Source of the DNA: Blasia pusilla
Taxonomy: Eukaryota > Marchantiophyta > Marchantiopsida > Blasiales
NCBI GenBank assembly: GCA_050084515.1
Contig: CM114273.1
Span: forward strand, 28,396,001 to 28,460,000
Direction: 5' to 3'
Length of the DNA stretch: 64,000 bases
Position 1 is the first letter of the stretch; each line of letters starts with the position of its first letter. Shown piece by piece: positions 1 to 10,683 of the stretch. Under the pieces are notes generated by a model. The model did not search any database, was not told where the DNA came from, and worked only from the letters and a program-made list of their open reading frames with translations. The translations under genes were made by a program, and so were the position numbers.

Positions 1-1
1 A

Positions 2-316
2 GAGCGAGGTGCTTGGAAACCAGCAGGTACACGTGCAAAGAATCGTTCCCCTCTTCAACCAAAGCCTCCCGGGAGACGAAAGGAAAAGAGGAAGTTGCCT
101 AAGCCTCCTGATTCACCGGCGAGGACAGACCCAGAAAAGGAGGGGGATCCGTCCGACCACAACACCAGAGGAGACTTGCCTTCCCCATCAGGTGGCGGAT
201 GTCCTCTTAGTAGTGAAGACAACGAAGCACTAATGGCACAACCAGGCAAGTGGCTGCTGAGGTACGCCACCTTTTCTGGAAGCAAACGGGATGATGCGGA
301 TGACTTTATTACCTAA
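2..316 (+). CDS. 3' end of an unidentified gene, truncated by the window edge
   Basis: The reading frame is open from the first bases to a TAA at 314-316, giving about 104 residues of a C-terminal part. The start lies outside the window. The first half is basic and proline-rich, with clusters such as PKPPGRRKEKRKLPKPP; the second half is acidic and serine/glycine-rich and ends in DDADDFIT. No domain is recognisable. The composition suggests a disordered tail of a nuclear or RNA-associated protein, but that is inference. An AATAAA lies about 80 bases downstream. The gene would be convergent with the GT92 gene at 1274-3057. The antisense frame over 55-285 is also open, so the coding call is moderate only. 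Confidence 0.4.
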   Translation, partial: ERGAWKPAGTRAKNRSPLQPKPPGRRKEKRKLPKPPDSPARTDPEKEGDPSDHNTRGDLPSPSGGGCPLSSEDNEALMAQPGKWLLRYATFSGSKRDDADDFIT

Positions 317-396
317 ACGAAATCTACACAAACCCGGTAGCATACTAGTTTCAAACCTTTCAAATAATGAAGGCCTCCTTCCTCTATTGAGTAGTA

Positions 397-402
397 AATA
401 AA
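397..402 (+). promoter_or_regulatory. Possible polyadenylation signal AATAAA
   Basis: AATAAA lies 81 bases after the stop codon at 314-316, a normal distance for a plant near-upstream element. It supports the preceding frame being the true 3' end of a gene. The motif is common by chance in AT-rich DNA. Confidence 0.3.
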
Positions 403-1273
403 GATAGTTCCAATTTACTTTGTATACGATCTCGACTTTACAAAAGAACAGAGTGGGATGTATTTAAAAAATGGAAAACTCATCCACAATTTTTATAAAC
501 TAATAAGTTTTCCTGGTGGGCATTGGAGCATACATTATTCCTTTGAACTTAACTTCTTAGAATCCTAACTTAACTCCTCGACAGATGAGGGTTTCGATCT
601 GTTTGGGTCAGTTCACCCTAATTTCACCACCGGCCTTGCGTTAGAAATGGACCCTTACACCTAATTCGACAAGAGGACCATCGTCGAAGGTCTCCACCAT
701 TGTGAACCCATCCTAAATTTGAGACGATGGGTGGTAAGACGTGTCTACAATTCCTAGATCACGTGCACTCTAATGCCTGTGTATACATCTTAAGATAAAC
801 TAAATAATGAAGAATGTTGAACGCCCAGTTCGCAATTGGTTTGAAGCCCATACTTTCTTCGAACCAGATTCGCGTCATTGCATGTGATAGTTAAATTAGG
901 CCTGAAAACCATGTAGAAATTGCGTTGATTGACTTCACCAAAATTGGAGCTGTCAACGAAATTCGGGCCCTGACGACGATATCGACATGTCCGATCAGTC
1001 GGATCCATCGTAGATTTAGGCGAACCCAGAGCAGCAAGTCCATTGTGCCTCTTTGTCAGCCATCGGCGTATATCTGCAGGGAGTCATAGTTCGAGGTAAC
1101 TGTGACGCTCCATATCGCACGCGTAAGCATTCAATGGACGGATCATTTGCAGTTGAATTGCATTACAATCGACTATGCGATTTCAGGAGTAAGCCGCTAC
1201 TGGCCGATCGGCCCAATTAGAATCGCCTGAAACCTGATTGATCTCGACTTTGTCGAGCTGAGTCAGAGCTACT
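403..1273. other. Intergenic, no gene seen
   Basis: This separates two convergent genes. Short open frames here carry no recognisable domain. It presumably contains the 3' UTR of the GT92 gene, which is transcribed leftwards. Confidence 0.4.
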
Positions 1274-3057
1274 TCACTGCTTTGACCCTATCATCCGCAC
1301 CTCGAAATGTTTGACGTCTTCGGCAAGGTTCTTCATGGAGTAATCCAATACATGCGTCACGTTATTGAACTCGATGCTCGTAACACTCACGAGGTCTGAA
1401 GAATCTACCAACTCTTGGCATAGCTCATCCTCCCTCCTGCTGGTTGCGCCGTGATAATGGTAGTAGTGCAAATATTTGGCTTGCCAACTCGTAACTTGAA
1501 ACCCCTCTGTCGCCCCTTCCGGCATAGTCATGCGTACTGGCTCGTGCGGTCCTACAGCCAGTGCGGCGTCCGATCGGACCAGATTCTTCGCATCCATCCA
1601 TCCGCCTGGCTCGATGACTTGTGTTCGTCTGAAGACCATCTTCTCCAAACCCCAATCACTATGTTCAAGTAGAAAGCACTATTCGCTCAGTATCATGAAA
1701 TTAACATTATCATTCCTCAGGAATTCTTCATGATCAATAAACATGCGGGGATGAGAACTCCGACCTCCGACTTGAAAGAACCTACTGCAAGTAAGAATAT
1801 CAGATTCTATGAATTGGTAGGTTATTGGAGGTTTTTTCGTTTAAATTACCTAGGCCTGGTCTCCTCGCGCACGCAGTGCTTCAGATCCATAGGCATCTGG
1901 AGCAAAGCAATTCGCTGCAGCCGGGGCCCTGGAAAGTCCTTCCCAATGTCGACCAACAAATCATCCAAATTCTTCGAGTCTGGAGGCATATGGATGAACT
2001 CGTCCAGGTCAAAGAACCATGTCCATGACGCTATTGTGCGCGATCGGAACAAGCAGTCGTTCAGCATGATGAATTGGTTATGGAAGTGCGAGTTATATCG
2101 CGTCTCCTGCCGCACGTTCATGATGGTCACAAATCCTAAATCCACCCACGGCCGGAGTATCCGTCTCACGTCCTCGTCCATCGCTCCTCCATCGTACAGG
2201 AAAAAGTGGGCTCCATCTCCGAAGAATCGCACATGGTATGCTATCCATTCCCGTACTCGCTGTGGGTTCACGTATGATCCCCAGACCGTAGCACCACAAT
2301 AAACGTGACGATATTGATAAGGTTCATGGAAGAGAGACGAATTGTACTCCCCCGGCTCCTCCACCTTCGCTGTGAAACTCACGTCCAGCAAGCCCGAATT
2401 GTGAGCTGTGCCATGGGTGACCAACACTACGAGACGGCCCCCCGCTCCATCGATTCCCACTGGCTCGTCAAAATCACAATGGACCACCGTACCCGTATAC
2501 TCCTTCCCATAGCTGATATGATTTGAAGCTGGCTGGACGTAAGTGGCATTGCAATGGACTACAGCAGATTCGACTCCTTGGTGAGGAAACCACGAACAAA
2601 AGAATGCGGGGTTAGAGTACAAGAACAGGGATTTGGCACCGAGGCCGATGACGGCCCACTTGTCATGACCTGTTCGGTAGGTGGAGAAGTGGACGAAGAG
2701 GAAGGAGGCCTTGCCCATAGGGGTGAAGCGCCGCGGCACACCATAGTTGGAATCGTTGAGCTTCTCGGACTCTCTTTCTGCGACTATAGATTCATAGGCA
2801 TGCGAGTTATTATCGATGTTCGCTCGAGAGGTTTGGTTGATATCAACCCTTCTCACGACTTTACTCGTCCCGCACACGCACATTACGAAGCCACGAAGCT
2901 GTAACGCGTTCTGCCCTATTGTGACAAGAATCACAACGCCGCTCAGCAGCATGCACACGGTGAGCAGGAAGCGTATTCTCATGGTGTCGAATGGGAATTC
3001 CTTGCTGAATTGGATGAAATCGATAGCGATATGCGCAGCCCACCTTAAACGGTTCAA
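1274..3057 (-). CDS. GT92 glycosyltransferase, GALS-type (beta-1,4-galactan synthase-like)
   Basis: Two exons: 3057-1850 and 1658-1274, with a 191-base GT-AG intron (1659-1849). The donor reads CTAG|GTAATT and the acceptor CATAG|TGATTGG. Splicing joins phase 2 and gives 530 residues, close to the plant GALS family (about 500). Residues 26-47 form a single hydrophobic signal anchor, so a type II Golgi protein is expected. Residues about 111-245 match the N-terminal region of GALS proteins. The GT92 (DUF23) domain runs from about 250 to the end: VYCGATVWGSYV near 252, the DxD-type metal-binding site in FFDLDEFI at 348-355, WGLEKMVF across the splice junction at 405, and HYYHYH at 467-472. Known family members add beta-1,4-galactose to pectic rhamnogalacturonan I side chains; that activity here is inferred. 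ATG at 3057 gives the longest frame. An internal ATG (residue 26, at 2982) just before the anchor is an alternative start. No frameshift or internal stop is seen, so it is probably functional. Confidence 0.85.
1659..1849 (-). other. Intron of the GT92 gene
   Basis: On the minus strand it begins GTAATTTAAACG and ends GAACATAG. Using the other nearby AG (after GAATAG) would break the frame. This acceptor restores the family motif WGLEKMVF directly after exon 1. Confidence 0.8.
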
Positions 3058-4493
3058 TCAACACACATCGTATCAGTCCCCACAGTCCCAGGTGAAAGCT
3101 GTTCGGTACATCGACATGATCTCAAAACAACGTAAACCAAAAGAGGTCATAAGTTCGCATTCTACGGCTGGAAAGAAGCTTAAGTACATACCGACCCGAA
3201 GGTAATGAATGAGATCGTCAGATTCTCGATTTGAGTTGAGGGAGACTGTGATCCACGCCTTTCCAAGAATTCAGCTCAATATTGTCCGAAACTTCTCGGT
3301 GGTGCAAAATTTAGGAACTCAAATGAGACCATCGCTGGACCCCACATCTCCAGCGCCAGCAGAGTGTGAATATGACGAGATATTTACTGATTGTCCAAGC
3401 TCAAAATCTTTCACCATTCCAACGCTCCTATCCCAGTTGTAGCATTTTGGGGAAAAAGAATTCCAAGACAAAGCAGTTCAGGAAAAAAAAAACAGTCATC
3501 ATGAGATTCAATGAGTTGAACCCGATATGCGTCGTTTCTTTGTAAGAGAACGTGCGTACTCGCAGAAACGTTTACAGATGCTCTTTAAATCAATGGGACT
3601 CGATCGACGTCCACGCAACGAGATCGATAATTCATGGAAGAAAAGTGCTGTAGGCTGGTTGACCGACTCTGGAGTTAATGTCGTCTTATACCTCGTTCCG
3701 CGTGAGGGAATACGAATATGGACCATCGAGTCGGGGCTCGCTGATTCAGACGACACCGATTTGACCTGTGTGATCATGCGCACGCAACTCCTCAACTCTT
3801 TTTCCCTTGCCTTTTGTAAGTCATGGATTCTGTATTTTCTCGTTTCTTTATTACCTGCCTGGATCTTGCTGCCCGTTCAAGCCGGCTGCAGTGGAGTTTT
3901 ATGTGTTTCGAGTGGGGATTGTCGGTAGGTTTTAGCTCTATTTTGCTATTACTAGGCAAGTTCTTTTCTAATTTGGCAATTTGGTAAGACTGAGCGTGGC
4001 GTTTCCGGCCCGGCCGATGGGACCCTATTAGAGTATTACGAGGCGGATTATACGATGAGTGTCCCTCGATACTGTTATTTCGGTGTTTGTTTTCTCCTGA
4101 AAGATTTGTGACACGTCAAATTTGTTTTGACGTTTCACAAATTCCTTGCCTGAAATTTGTTACACAAACCATATATTTTACAAAATTGAAAAATAACAAG
4201 AGCATTAAATTTTATCAGTAAGCCATAAACTTTGTGTCGGCGGATGAAAGCGTCCTTTAGGAATATTCGACTAAAAATGTCACACTCAAAATAAATTTAT
4301 TTGCATTTTTGGGAAAGTTGAATTTGGAGGCCCCTCTACATGTACAAGTGACTACTATTCAAATATCCTACCTTGTTCCATTGAAATGAAGTTCATATAG
4401 AGATCTCTTTCTGGATGCATTAGGATTCCATGTGCGACGACACATGAAGAAAGAATACTAGAGACACTAGCAAGAAAGCACCGACTTCAAAAT
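3058..4493. other. Upstream region of the GT92 gene; no confident gene
   Basis: It contains the likely 5' UTR and promoter of the leftward GT92 gene. A 133-codon open frame at 3527-3928 (+) and an overlapping antisense frame at 3508-3795 show no recognised domain. The DNA becomes AT-rich after about 4080, approaching the helicase relic. Confidence 0.35.
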
Positions 4494-6245
4494 CTAACAA
4501 TTACTAGTAAGAATGCTTGTGGGATGAACCGGACGAATAAGAAATCGAAATTGTCGTAAATCAAAAGGTAAGCGTGAATCAGATGCAATCAACATAATGC
4601 GTGGAATAAACATTCGCGCTCCAATATTTTTTCCATTCACAATTACATCATCAATAACATATTGATTAAATCCAACAATCACCAAGCAAGTCACGTTTGC
4701 TTGTCTCTTTGCTCCATTCATATTCCGTAATAGCATAATCGGAGCTCCAACCTTTAACGTTAAGCAATGTGGTGGCGGACTTGATGGCAAACATGTATTC
4801 AAGAATTATGTTGGATCTACCAACCTCATCCTATAGTCAATTATCGAATCAACACTTAAAAAAGTATGCTCTTGAAAAGAGAAACAATTATTAGAATCAA
4901 AAGGATAACTCCTAATAGTACAAATAAATTGTATCTTCATTTCATATAAATTAATGACATTCAAGAAATATTAGAATTACCTCTTCTGGAAATAGGGACA
5001 TAATTTCGGCATTGATAAGATCCACAGTAGTATTCTTTGTTGTAAGAATAGATGTATCCCTCAAGAAGTCAATATCTCTCCACTTATCAATATCACGTCT
5101 ATACACAATGTAAATCCAATCATTAAATTTGTGACTCTTAATAATCATCGCATAAGGAATTCCTATGAAATCATCTCCAAGCTCAAAATGTAGGGGTATC
5201 TGACCTTCACCAACTTTCAATAACTAGTTTGCAAATCCATCTTGCTCATGTCGTGCTTGTCTTAAACAAAATTTGACAAAGAGAGAATCTTCATTAAAAA
5301 AATACATAAGACAGGAAAAGCATCAACATAAGGTTCAATCTTTGCTACCTTGCAAAAAAATCACTCTCATATTGGTAGTGAGTTTTAAAAATCTCACATG
5401 AGACCAAATAATAGATCTCCTAAGGATTACACACACAATGGTTGACCGATCACCATGACGGAGGAAGAAGTTGTCAGAAGTCACCACCAAATATTAATAT
5501 CTTGTCCCCAAAAGCCAGATATCATATTACAAGAACCACCAAATCCATGATATCTTGGAAAGTACAATTAAGAGCCTCAAAAGCATGATCGTGCATCATA
5601 GGAGCTTCATCACATACAATCAACTTTGTATTTTGTAGAAGGCTTGCAATGTCACTATCAACTGATAAGCTAGAAAATACCTAGGAAATGAAAAAGTAAG
5701 AAATATTTATCCATAGTATATATGAATAATTAAAAAAAATGAAAAACCCAAGTTTAGAAATAAACCATAATAAAAAAATCTTCCACATAAATTTACTTGC
5801 AAGTGGATGATTCATGTATCTGAATTAGAATCCTAAATCGAGAATGACGAGCACGGCCTCCATCTAGTAATAAAGGAGCAATACGAGAAGATGCAACTGC
5901 AAGAGCAATATAATCCTTGCTTCGCAAGCTAGCAAGAAGAAGATTGTCTAGAAATGTTTTTCTCGTTCCACCGAGACCATCAATGAAAAATAACCTTGCC
6001 TAATAAAATCCAAATTAGCCACAATATAAAGATTCAAATTAATGAAAACTTAGAAATAAATCTTCAAATAGCATAATATATATAAAATGCACTTATAGAA
6101 GGTGGCGCATTGTTTAACACATCCTCAAAGAGAAGATGGACAACATCCTACATAGCTCGTTGTCCGTCATTCAATGAAATCTTGCCTCATTGAACACGAT
6201 CAACAAGCATTTCACGATCATAGTGGAGCTCTTCTTCCTCTAATC
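4494..6245 (-). pseudogene. Degenerate Pif1-type helicase of Helitron class, intron-containing
   Basis: Collinear helicase motifs run right to left. LNDGQRAM is near 6160. Walker A appears as LFFIDGLGGTRKTF at about 5955-5998, with Arg where the family has Gly. Walker B DEAPM is near 5610, then IFGGDF-stop-QLLPP near 5480, LTTNMR near 5380, an ILTTKNTTVDLINAEI segment at 4951-5220, and HCLTLKVGAPIMLLRNMN at 4494-4802. An intron is well supported: donor TGCAA|GTAAAT and acceptor TTTTCTAG|CTTATC (5670-5796, 127 bases) join STC-N-LSVDSDIASLL, the expected family reading. There are several in-frame stops and frameshifts, and the last motif (the SFAMTINKSQGQT region) is not seen. The sequence is non-functional. 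No Rep domain or Helitron termini were identified, so a host PIF1 pseudogene remains possible. Confidence 0.75.
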
Positions 6246-6649
6246 AAAGATTGATAAATCATGAGTAAAAAAGTCAGGTTGAGGCATGTCGAGGAAACAA
6301 GGTTGCACGGAAACGGACATGGAAAAGTGGTCATTAGTTCGAGTTTTCTTGGCGCCCAAGTCGATCATACAAGCTCCACCAACGGGAACAAGTGTGGGCT
6401 ATGATGAAGGGTGTGGTCTGAAGGTAGGCTAGGGGCGCAACACAGGCTGAGGGGGGGATGTGTTTGGGATGTGATGTTGCTTCACACCATGAGGCTCATA
6501 TTACAGGTCGTCTTTGAGTTGTCTAAGCGGGTAGAGCTCAACATCAGTAAAGAGCAAGTGGTGACCACGGGATTTTCGTGGGATTTGACGGATCTATGAG
6601 TAGGAGTAGACCAACAGGTGCTCCAACATGCACCTATACCATGGGAGAG

Positions 6650-8056
6650 GGCCGGTGGGCCCAAAGAGCAGGGTGGGTATCGTGAGTCGATGAGGCAACA
6701 ACCCGTATCAACATATGTTACCCAAGAGGGACCAGGGTTGGCTTGTTGGACGTGTGGTGGGCCACATAGGCAAAGGGATTGCCCATAGCATGGTAGAGAG
6801 CCAACGGTACCCTTGATTGCTAAAGAGCCACCTAGGATGGCCCCACCACACTTGCAATGTGATCATTATCATCGACATGGTCACACTAGGATAGGCACGT
6901 AGATGAGTGTAGCTAATGTAGCTCTAGCCTCCACATCTTACCACGATACAGGTGAGGACTTCTCTGGTATGGGATTTATGTGTAGTGTGGTTGAGATTGA
7001 GGCTACTGTAGTGTTGACTGGGATGCTACGAGAGTGACCAAGTCACTCAAAGGTGGGGTAGAGATCAACCCACATGAGGGGATCAATGGGGGGTAGGCCA
7101 GGGTTCCCTAGTCGTTCACATTGTTGGAGGCACTTCACATACCATCGATGGTGCCTCTAGGACCAATAGTGCCCATATGTGAGGCATGTGCATTGACGTC
7201 ACGAGGAGTTGGAGAGACGACTCCTATACCACCTTAGGTGGAGCCAGTGTCGACCACGTTGTTGGAGATGGCCACTAAGGTGATCAAGGCCCCTTTGTTT
7301 TCCGCCATGGAGTTGTCGACAATGGGAGTCGAACCAACAGAGGTGTTCTAGATAGCCTCCACGTTGTGTGAGTGTGGAGAGATGACTGCCTCTCATTTAG
7401 ACGTTGTTGAGGAGGAGGTAGACCTGTCTTTAGAGCAGGTGCTTGGGACGTTTCCCATTGAGTCATGCCATGTTGCACTAGCAAAGTTGGTAGATATGCA
7501 AGGTAGGCCCACAATAGAGCAAGCCATGATCACACAAAGTGTGGTGTTGTTGGATAATTGAGCAAGAATGTTTCATTTGGTTGGTCCCACAGGTATGGTG
7601 TACCATCCGCATTGCGTCCTACTTGATTCAGGAGCGCAACCCTTGATGTTAGGGAAGGCGGCATGTTTGGCGTTAGGGTTACGGAAATGCGACATTGAGC
7701 CTTTTCCCTTTCAGATACAGACCTCTATGGGAGGCATATCATCCACGCAGTACATGACTTGATAGGAGTTGGTGGTTAGAATTTAGCTAGAGCATGAGTT
7801 GGATAGTGTGATGGTGCGCACTCAGACAATTATGACACCGGAAGAGTCCTATGATGTGTTGGTAGGGAGTACAATGTTGTATCCCCTTGGTTTCATCTTG
7901 GATTTTTGTGAGGAGACAATTTCTTATCAGCCCGGGAGGCAATCAGGTGATGAATGGATGAGCCATCTATCGGTGAAGTTTGAGGGGGTAGTGGTGGTCA
8001 ACCACGGTAGTGCCCATGTTTTTGAAATTTTGACAGAAAGATCAATTTTTGTATAG
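6650..8056 (+). pseudogene. Gag-protease relic of a Ty3-like element (Gag family, copy A)
   Basis: A zinc-knuckle-like CWTCGGPHRQRDC starts at 6744 (one residue short of the usual CCHC spacing) and is followed by CDHYHRHGHTR at 6860, equivalent to the knuckle of copies B and E. An aspartic-protease-like stretch runs 7568-8055: VLLDSGAQPLMLGKAACL carries the DSGA active-site motif, and YDVLVGSTMLYPLGFILDFC follows. Stops TGA, TAG and TAG at about 7760-7785 interrupt one otherwise continuous frame, and each fits a single C-to-T change. SFTLLEALHIPSM near 7115 matches SFTLSEAMRTPSM in copy B, linking the two. It runs directly into the LTR at 8050. No reverse transcriptase follows, so the element is non-autonomous or internally deleted. 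Confidence 0.65.
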
Positions 8057-9167
8057 AAGTCTTCCTTGAGCAAGGACTAAAGATTCAATATCGGAAGTAA
8101 AGAGCCTTACTTTACTGAAATTGTGTGAAGAGTGACTGACAAAACTCTGATGAGAGGACAAGAGATGTTAATAGATTAAGGACTGTCTTGGAAGAGTGAA
8201 AATTGTGTAAAAGAGGGAAAAGATTGGAAAAGAAGTTAGAAGAAGAAGCGCAGGTGCTTTGTAAGGAAAGACTGCAGCAAAAACAGTAGTGAAGATTGGG
8301 GAAAGCTTCTTTGTAAAGAAGACTGAAGGTAGTCTTTGTACAAAGATTGGGTACAAAGAATGAAGAGCAAAGACCCAAGAGCAAAGACTAAGAACTCTAA
8401 GAAGAAAGAGGAAGAAGCAGAAGAAGTCAAAGAGTCTTTAGGAAGCGGAAAAGTGTATTAAGAATAGGGATAGAAAGATAGGAAATATTTTGAAGGCAGC
8501 GGAGTGAAGGAAAGTAGAAAGGAGGACTCATCGAGGTGGCGGAAGGATAAGAGTCTTGAGTATCTTGAGTTTATCAGTAGTCTTGGTGAGTGTGTAAGAA
8601 GTTTTGTTGAGGGATGATCCAAGCTGAAGAGTCTTTTACTTTCTGAAGCTTGTAATACTTTTCTAGTTCTTTCCACTCTTTGATGCAGAAGAAGAGTCTT
8701 TTCTCATTCTTTATGATGTGCGGAATTGAATGTGGATCAAATTGGGTTATGGTAGAGATGAGAGTTGAGTCTTGTAGTTTTAGAATTCCAGAAGATAATC
8801 AGGAAGAAGCGTAGGAAAGTTGTTAGACGGTGAGTAATCTACCATGAAAGATTTTGTTCTGAAATTAGGGTGAGCCGCCATTCTTCAGGTGTCTTTGAGG
8901 TCTTCGTGGAGCTTTATTATTCAAGATTCACAAGAGTTCTCGTGTGCACTTGAGAAGAGTCTTTTCCAAGAGGGAAGAAAATCCTTTTATTCTTTGGTAC
9001 TTGTAAGACAATGTCGTTGTAGTTAATAAAGCATTTTAGTGAAGAAGGAGTTTATTCTTGATATTCTTTATAAAACCTCTCTTTACTCAGGAAATAGTGG
9101 TCTCTTGGGAACCAACTTAATACTTTACGATAGAAAGAGTATCTTTTTCCTAGAGTTGTACATTACA
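8050..9167 (+). repeat. LTR, left arm of a head-to-head pair (LTR family D)
   Basis: It begins TGTATAGAAGTC and ends GTACATTACA, so it has TG...CA termini. It is followed 23 bases later by a tRNA-Asp-type primer-binding site, which marks this end as the 3' end of a 5' LTR. The reverse complement of 9256-10644 aligns along its length at roughly 85-90% by eye, but that arm carries about 250 extra bases around 9900-10150. The purine-rich sequence creates long antisense open frames that are not genes. Confidence 0.7.
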
Positions 9168-9190
9168 TAAGGAAATAGGTAAGGAAATTT

Positions 9191-9208
9191 TGGCGCCGCT
9201 GCCGAGGA
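9191..9208 (+). other. Primer-binding site, tRNA-Asp type
   Basis: TGGCGCCGCTGCCGAGGA resembles the complement of a plant tRNA-Asp 3' end, the primer used by Athila-type Ty3 elements, with two differences from the usual form. It lies in the 88-base spacer between the two inverted LTRs. Confidence 0.65.
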
Positions 9209-9255
9209 TCACTAGATCTCCCAAGCAAGGAGAGGTAGCCAGAGCGTGGGGAATG

Positions 9256-10644
9256 TGTAATGTACAACTCTAGGAAAAAGATACTCTTTCTATCGCAAAG
9301 TATAAATTTTGTTCCCAAGAGACCATTTTTTCCTGAGTAAAGAGAGGTTTTATAAAAAAATATCAAGAATAAACTCCTTCTTCACTAAAATGCTTCACTA
9401 ACTACAACGACATTGTCCTACAAGTACAAAAGAATAAAAGGCTTTTCTTTCCACTTGGAAAAGACTCTTCTCAATTGCATAAGAAGATTCTTGTGAATCT
9501 GCAATAACAAAGCTACACGAAGATCTCAAAGAGATCTCAAGAATGGCAGATCACCCTACTTTCAGAACTAAATTAGTCCTGGCAGGTTACTCACTGTCTA
9601 ACAGCTTTCCTACGCTTCTTCCTAATTATCTTCTGGAATTTTGAAACTACTAGACTCAACTCTCATCTCTACTACAGCCCAATAAGATCCACATTCAATT
9701 CCACACCTTGGAAAGAATGAGAGAAGACTCTTCTTTTGCATCAAAGAGTGGAAAGAACTAGAAAAGTATTACAAGCTTTAGAAAGTAAAAGACTCTTCAG
9801 CTTGGATCATTCCTCAACAAAACTTCCTACACACTCACCAAGACTGCTGAGAAAACTCAAGATACATGGAACAGTATTGAAGAATTCAAGACACAAGGGA
9901 ATGATCCCTTCTTCTACTAATTTTCTATTTAAATAGTCTTTTACAATCCCGGATTGCTCTCCCTATTCTAATCTAGATTTATAACTGCTAATCCTAACCT
10001 ATTCTATTCAGATTCTCCAACCTTCCATCTTCCTAAGTCAGTTGGTTGCCCTGGCATTTCATCTCCGCTCCCTTTAAACCGATGCGCCGCTCCATTTCTG
10101 GCTTCCGAAACATGAAAGTCTTCACAGTCTTCGCAGTCTTTGTAGTCTTTCTCTTTGCGCTCCTATCAACCACCGCAAAGAGTCCTGCTTTCTACTTTCT
10201 TTCACTCTACTCTCTTCAAAACATTTCCTATCTTTCTATCCCTATTCTTAATACACTTTTCCGCTTTCTAAAGACTCATTGACTTCTTCTGCTTCTTCCT
10301 CTTCCTTCTTATAGTTCTTAGTCTTTGCTCTTGGGTCTTCGCTCTTTGTTCCTTGTCCTCTGTCTTTGCACAAAGACTATCTTCAGTCTTCTTTACGAAG
10401 AAGCTTTCCCCTATCTTCACTACTGTTCTTATTGCGGTCTTACCTTACAAAGCACCCGCGCTTCTTCTTCTATCTTCTTTTCCAATCTTTTACACAATCC
10501 TCACTCTTCCAAGACAGTCCTTCTAACATCTCTTGTCCTCTCATCAGAGTTCTCTTAGTCACTCTTCACTCAATTTTGGTAAAGTAAGGCTCTTTACTTC
10601 CGGTATCGAGTCTTTAGTCCTCGCTCAAGGAAGACTTTTGTACA
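9256..10644 (-). repeat. LTR, right arm of the head-to-head pair (LTR family D)
   Basis: On the minus strand it begins TGTACAAAAGTC and ends GTACATTACA. It is the longer version (1389 bases) and contains a segment near 9900-10150 absent from the left arm. On the minus strand it follows Gag copy B, mirroring copy A on the other side. The homology continues about 40 bases beyond the LTR into the end of the coding region on both sides. Confidence 0.7.
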
Positions 10645-10683
10645 AAAAATGCTCTTTCTGTCAAAATTTCAAAAACGTGGGCA

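Noticed and set aside
2093-2904. Open frames antisense to or out of frame with the GT92 gene
   Set aside because: Shadows of a well-supported coding exon.
3527-3928. 133-codon open frame upstream of the GT92 gene
   Set aside because: No recognised domain, an overlapping antisense frame of similar length, and its position in the promoter or 5' UTR of the neighbouring gene.
6298-6322. A fourth hAT-type element beginning CAAGGTTGCACGG
   Set aside because: One end matches, but no inverted partner or 8-base duplication was found nearby.
8112-10558. Leu/Ser-rich frames repeated at 8112-8384 (-) and 10325-10558 (+), looking like a conserved protein
   Set aside because: They are the pyrimidine-rich strands of the two inverted LTR arms; the similarity is repeat homology and the frames are not kept intact.
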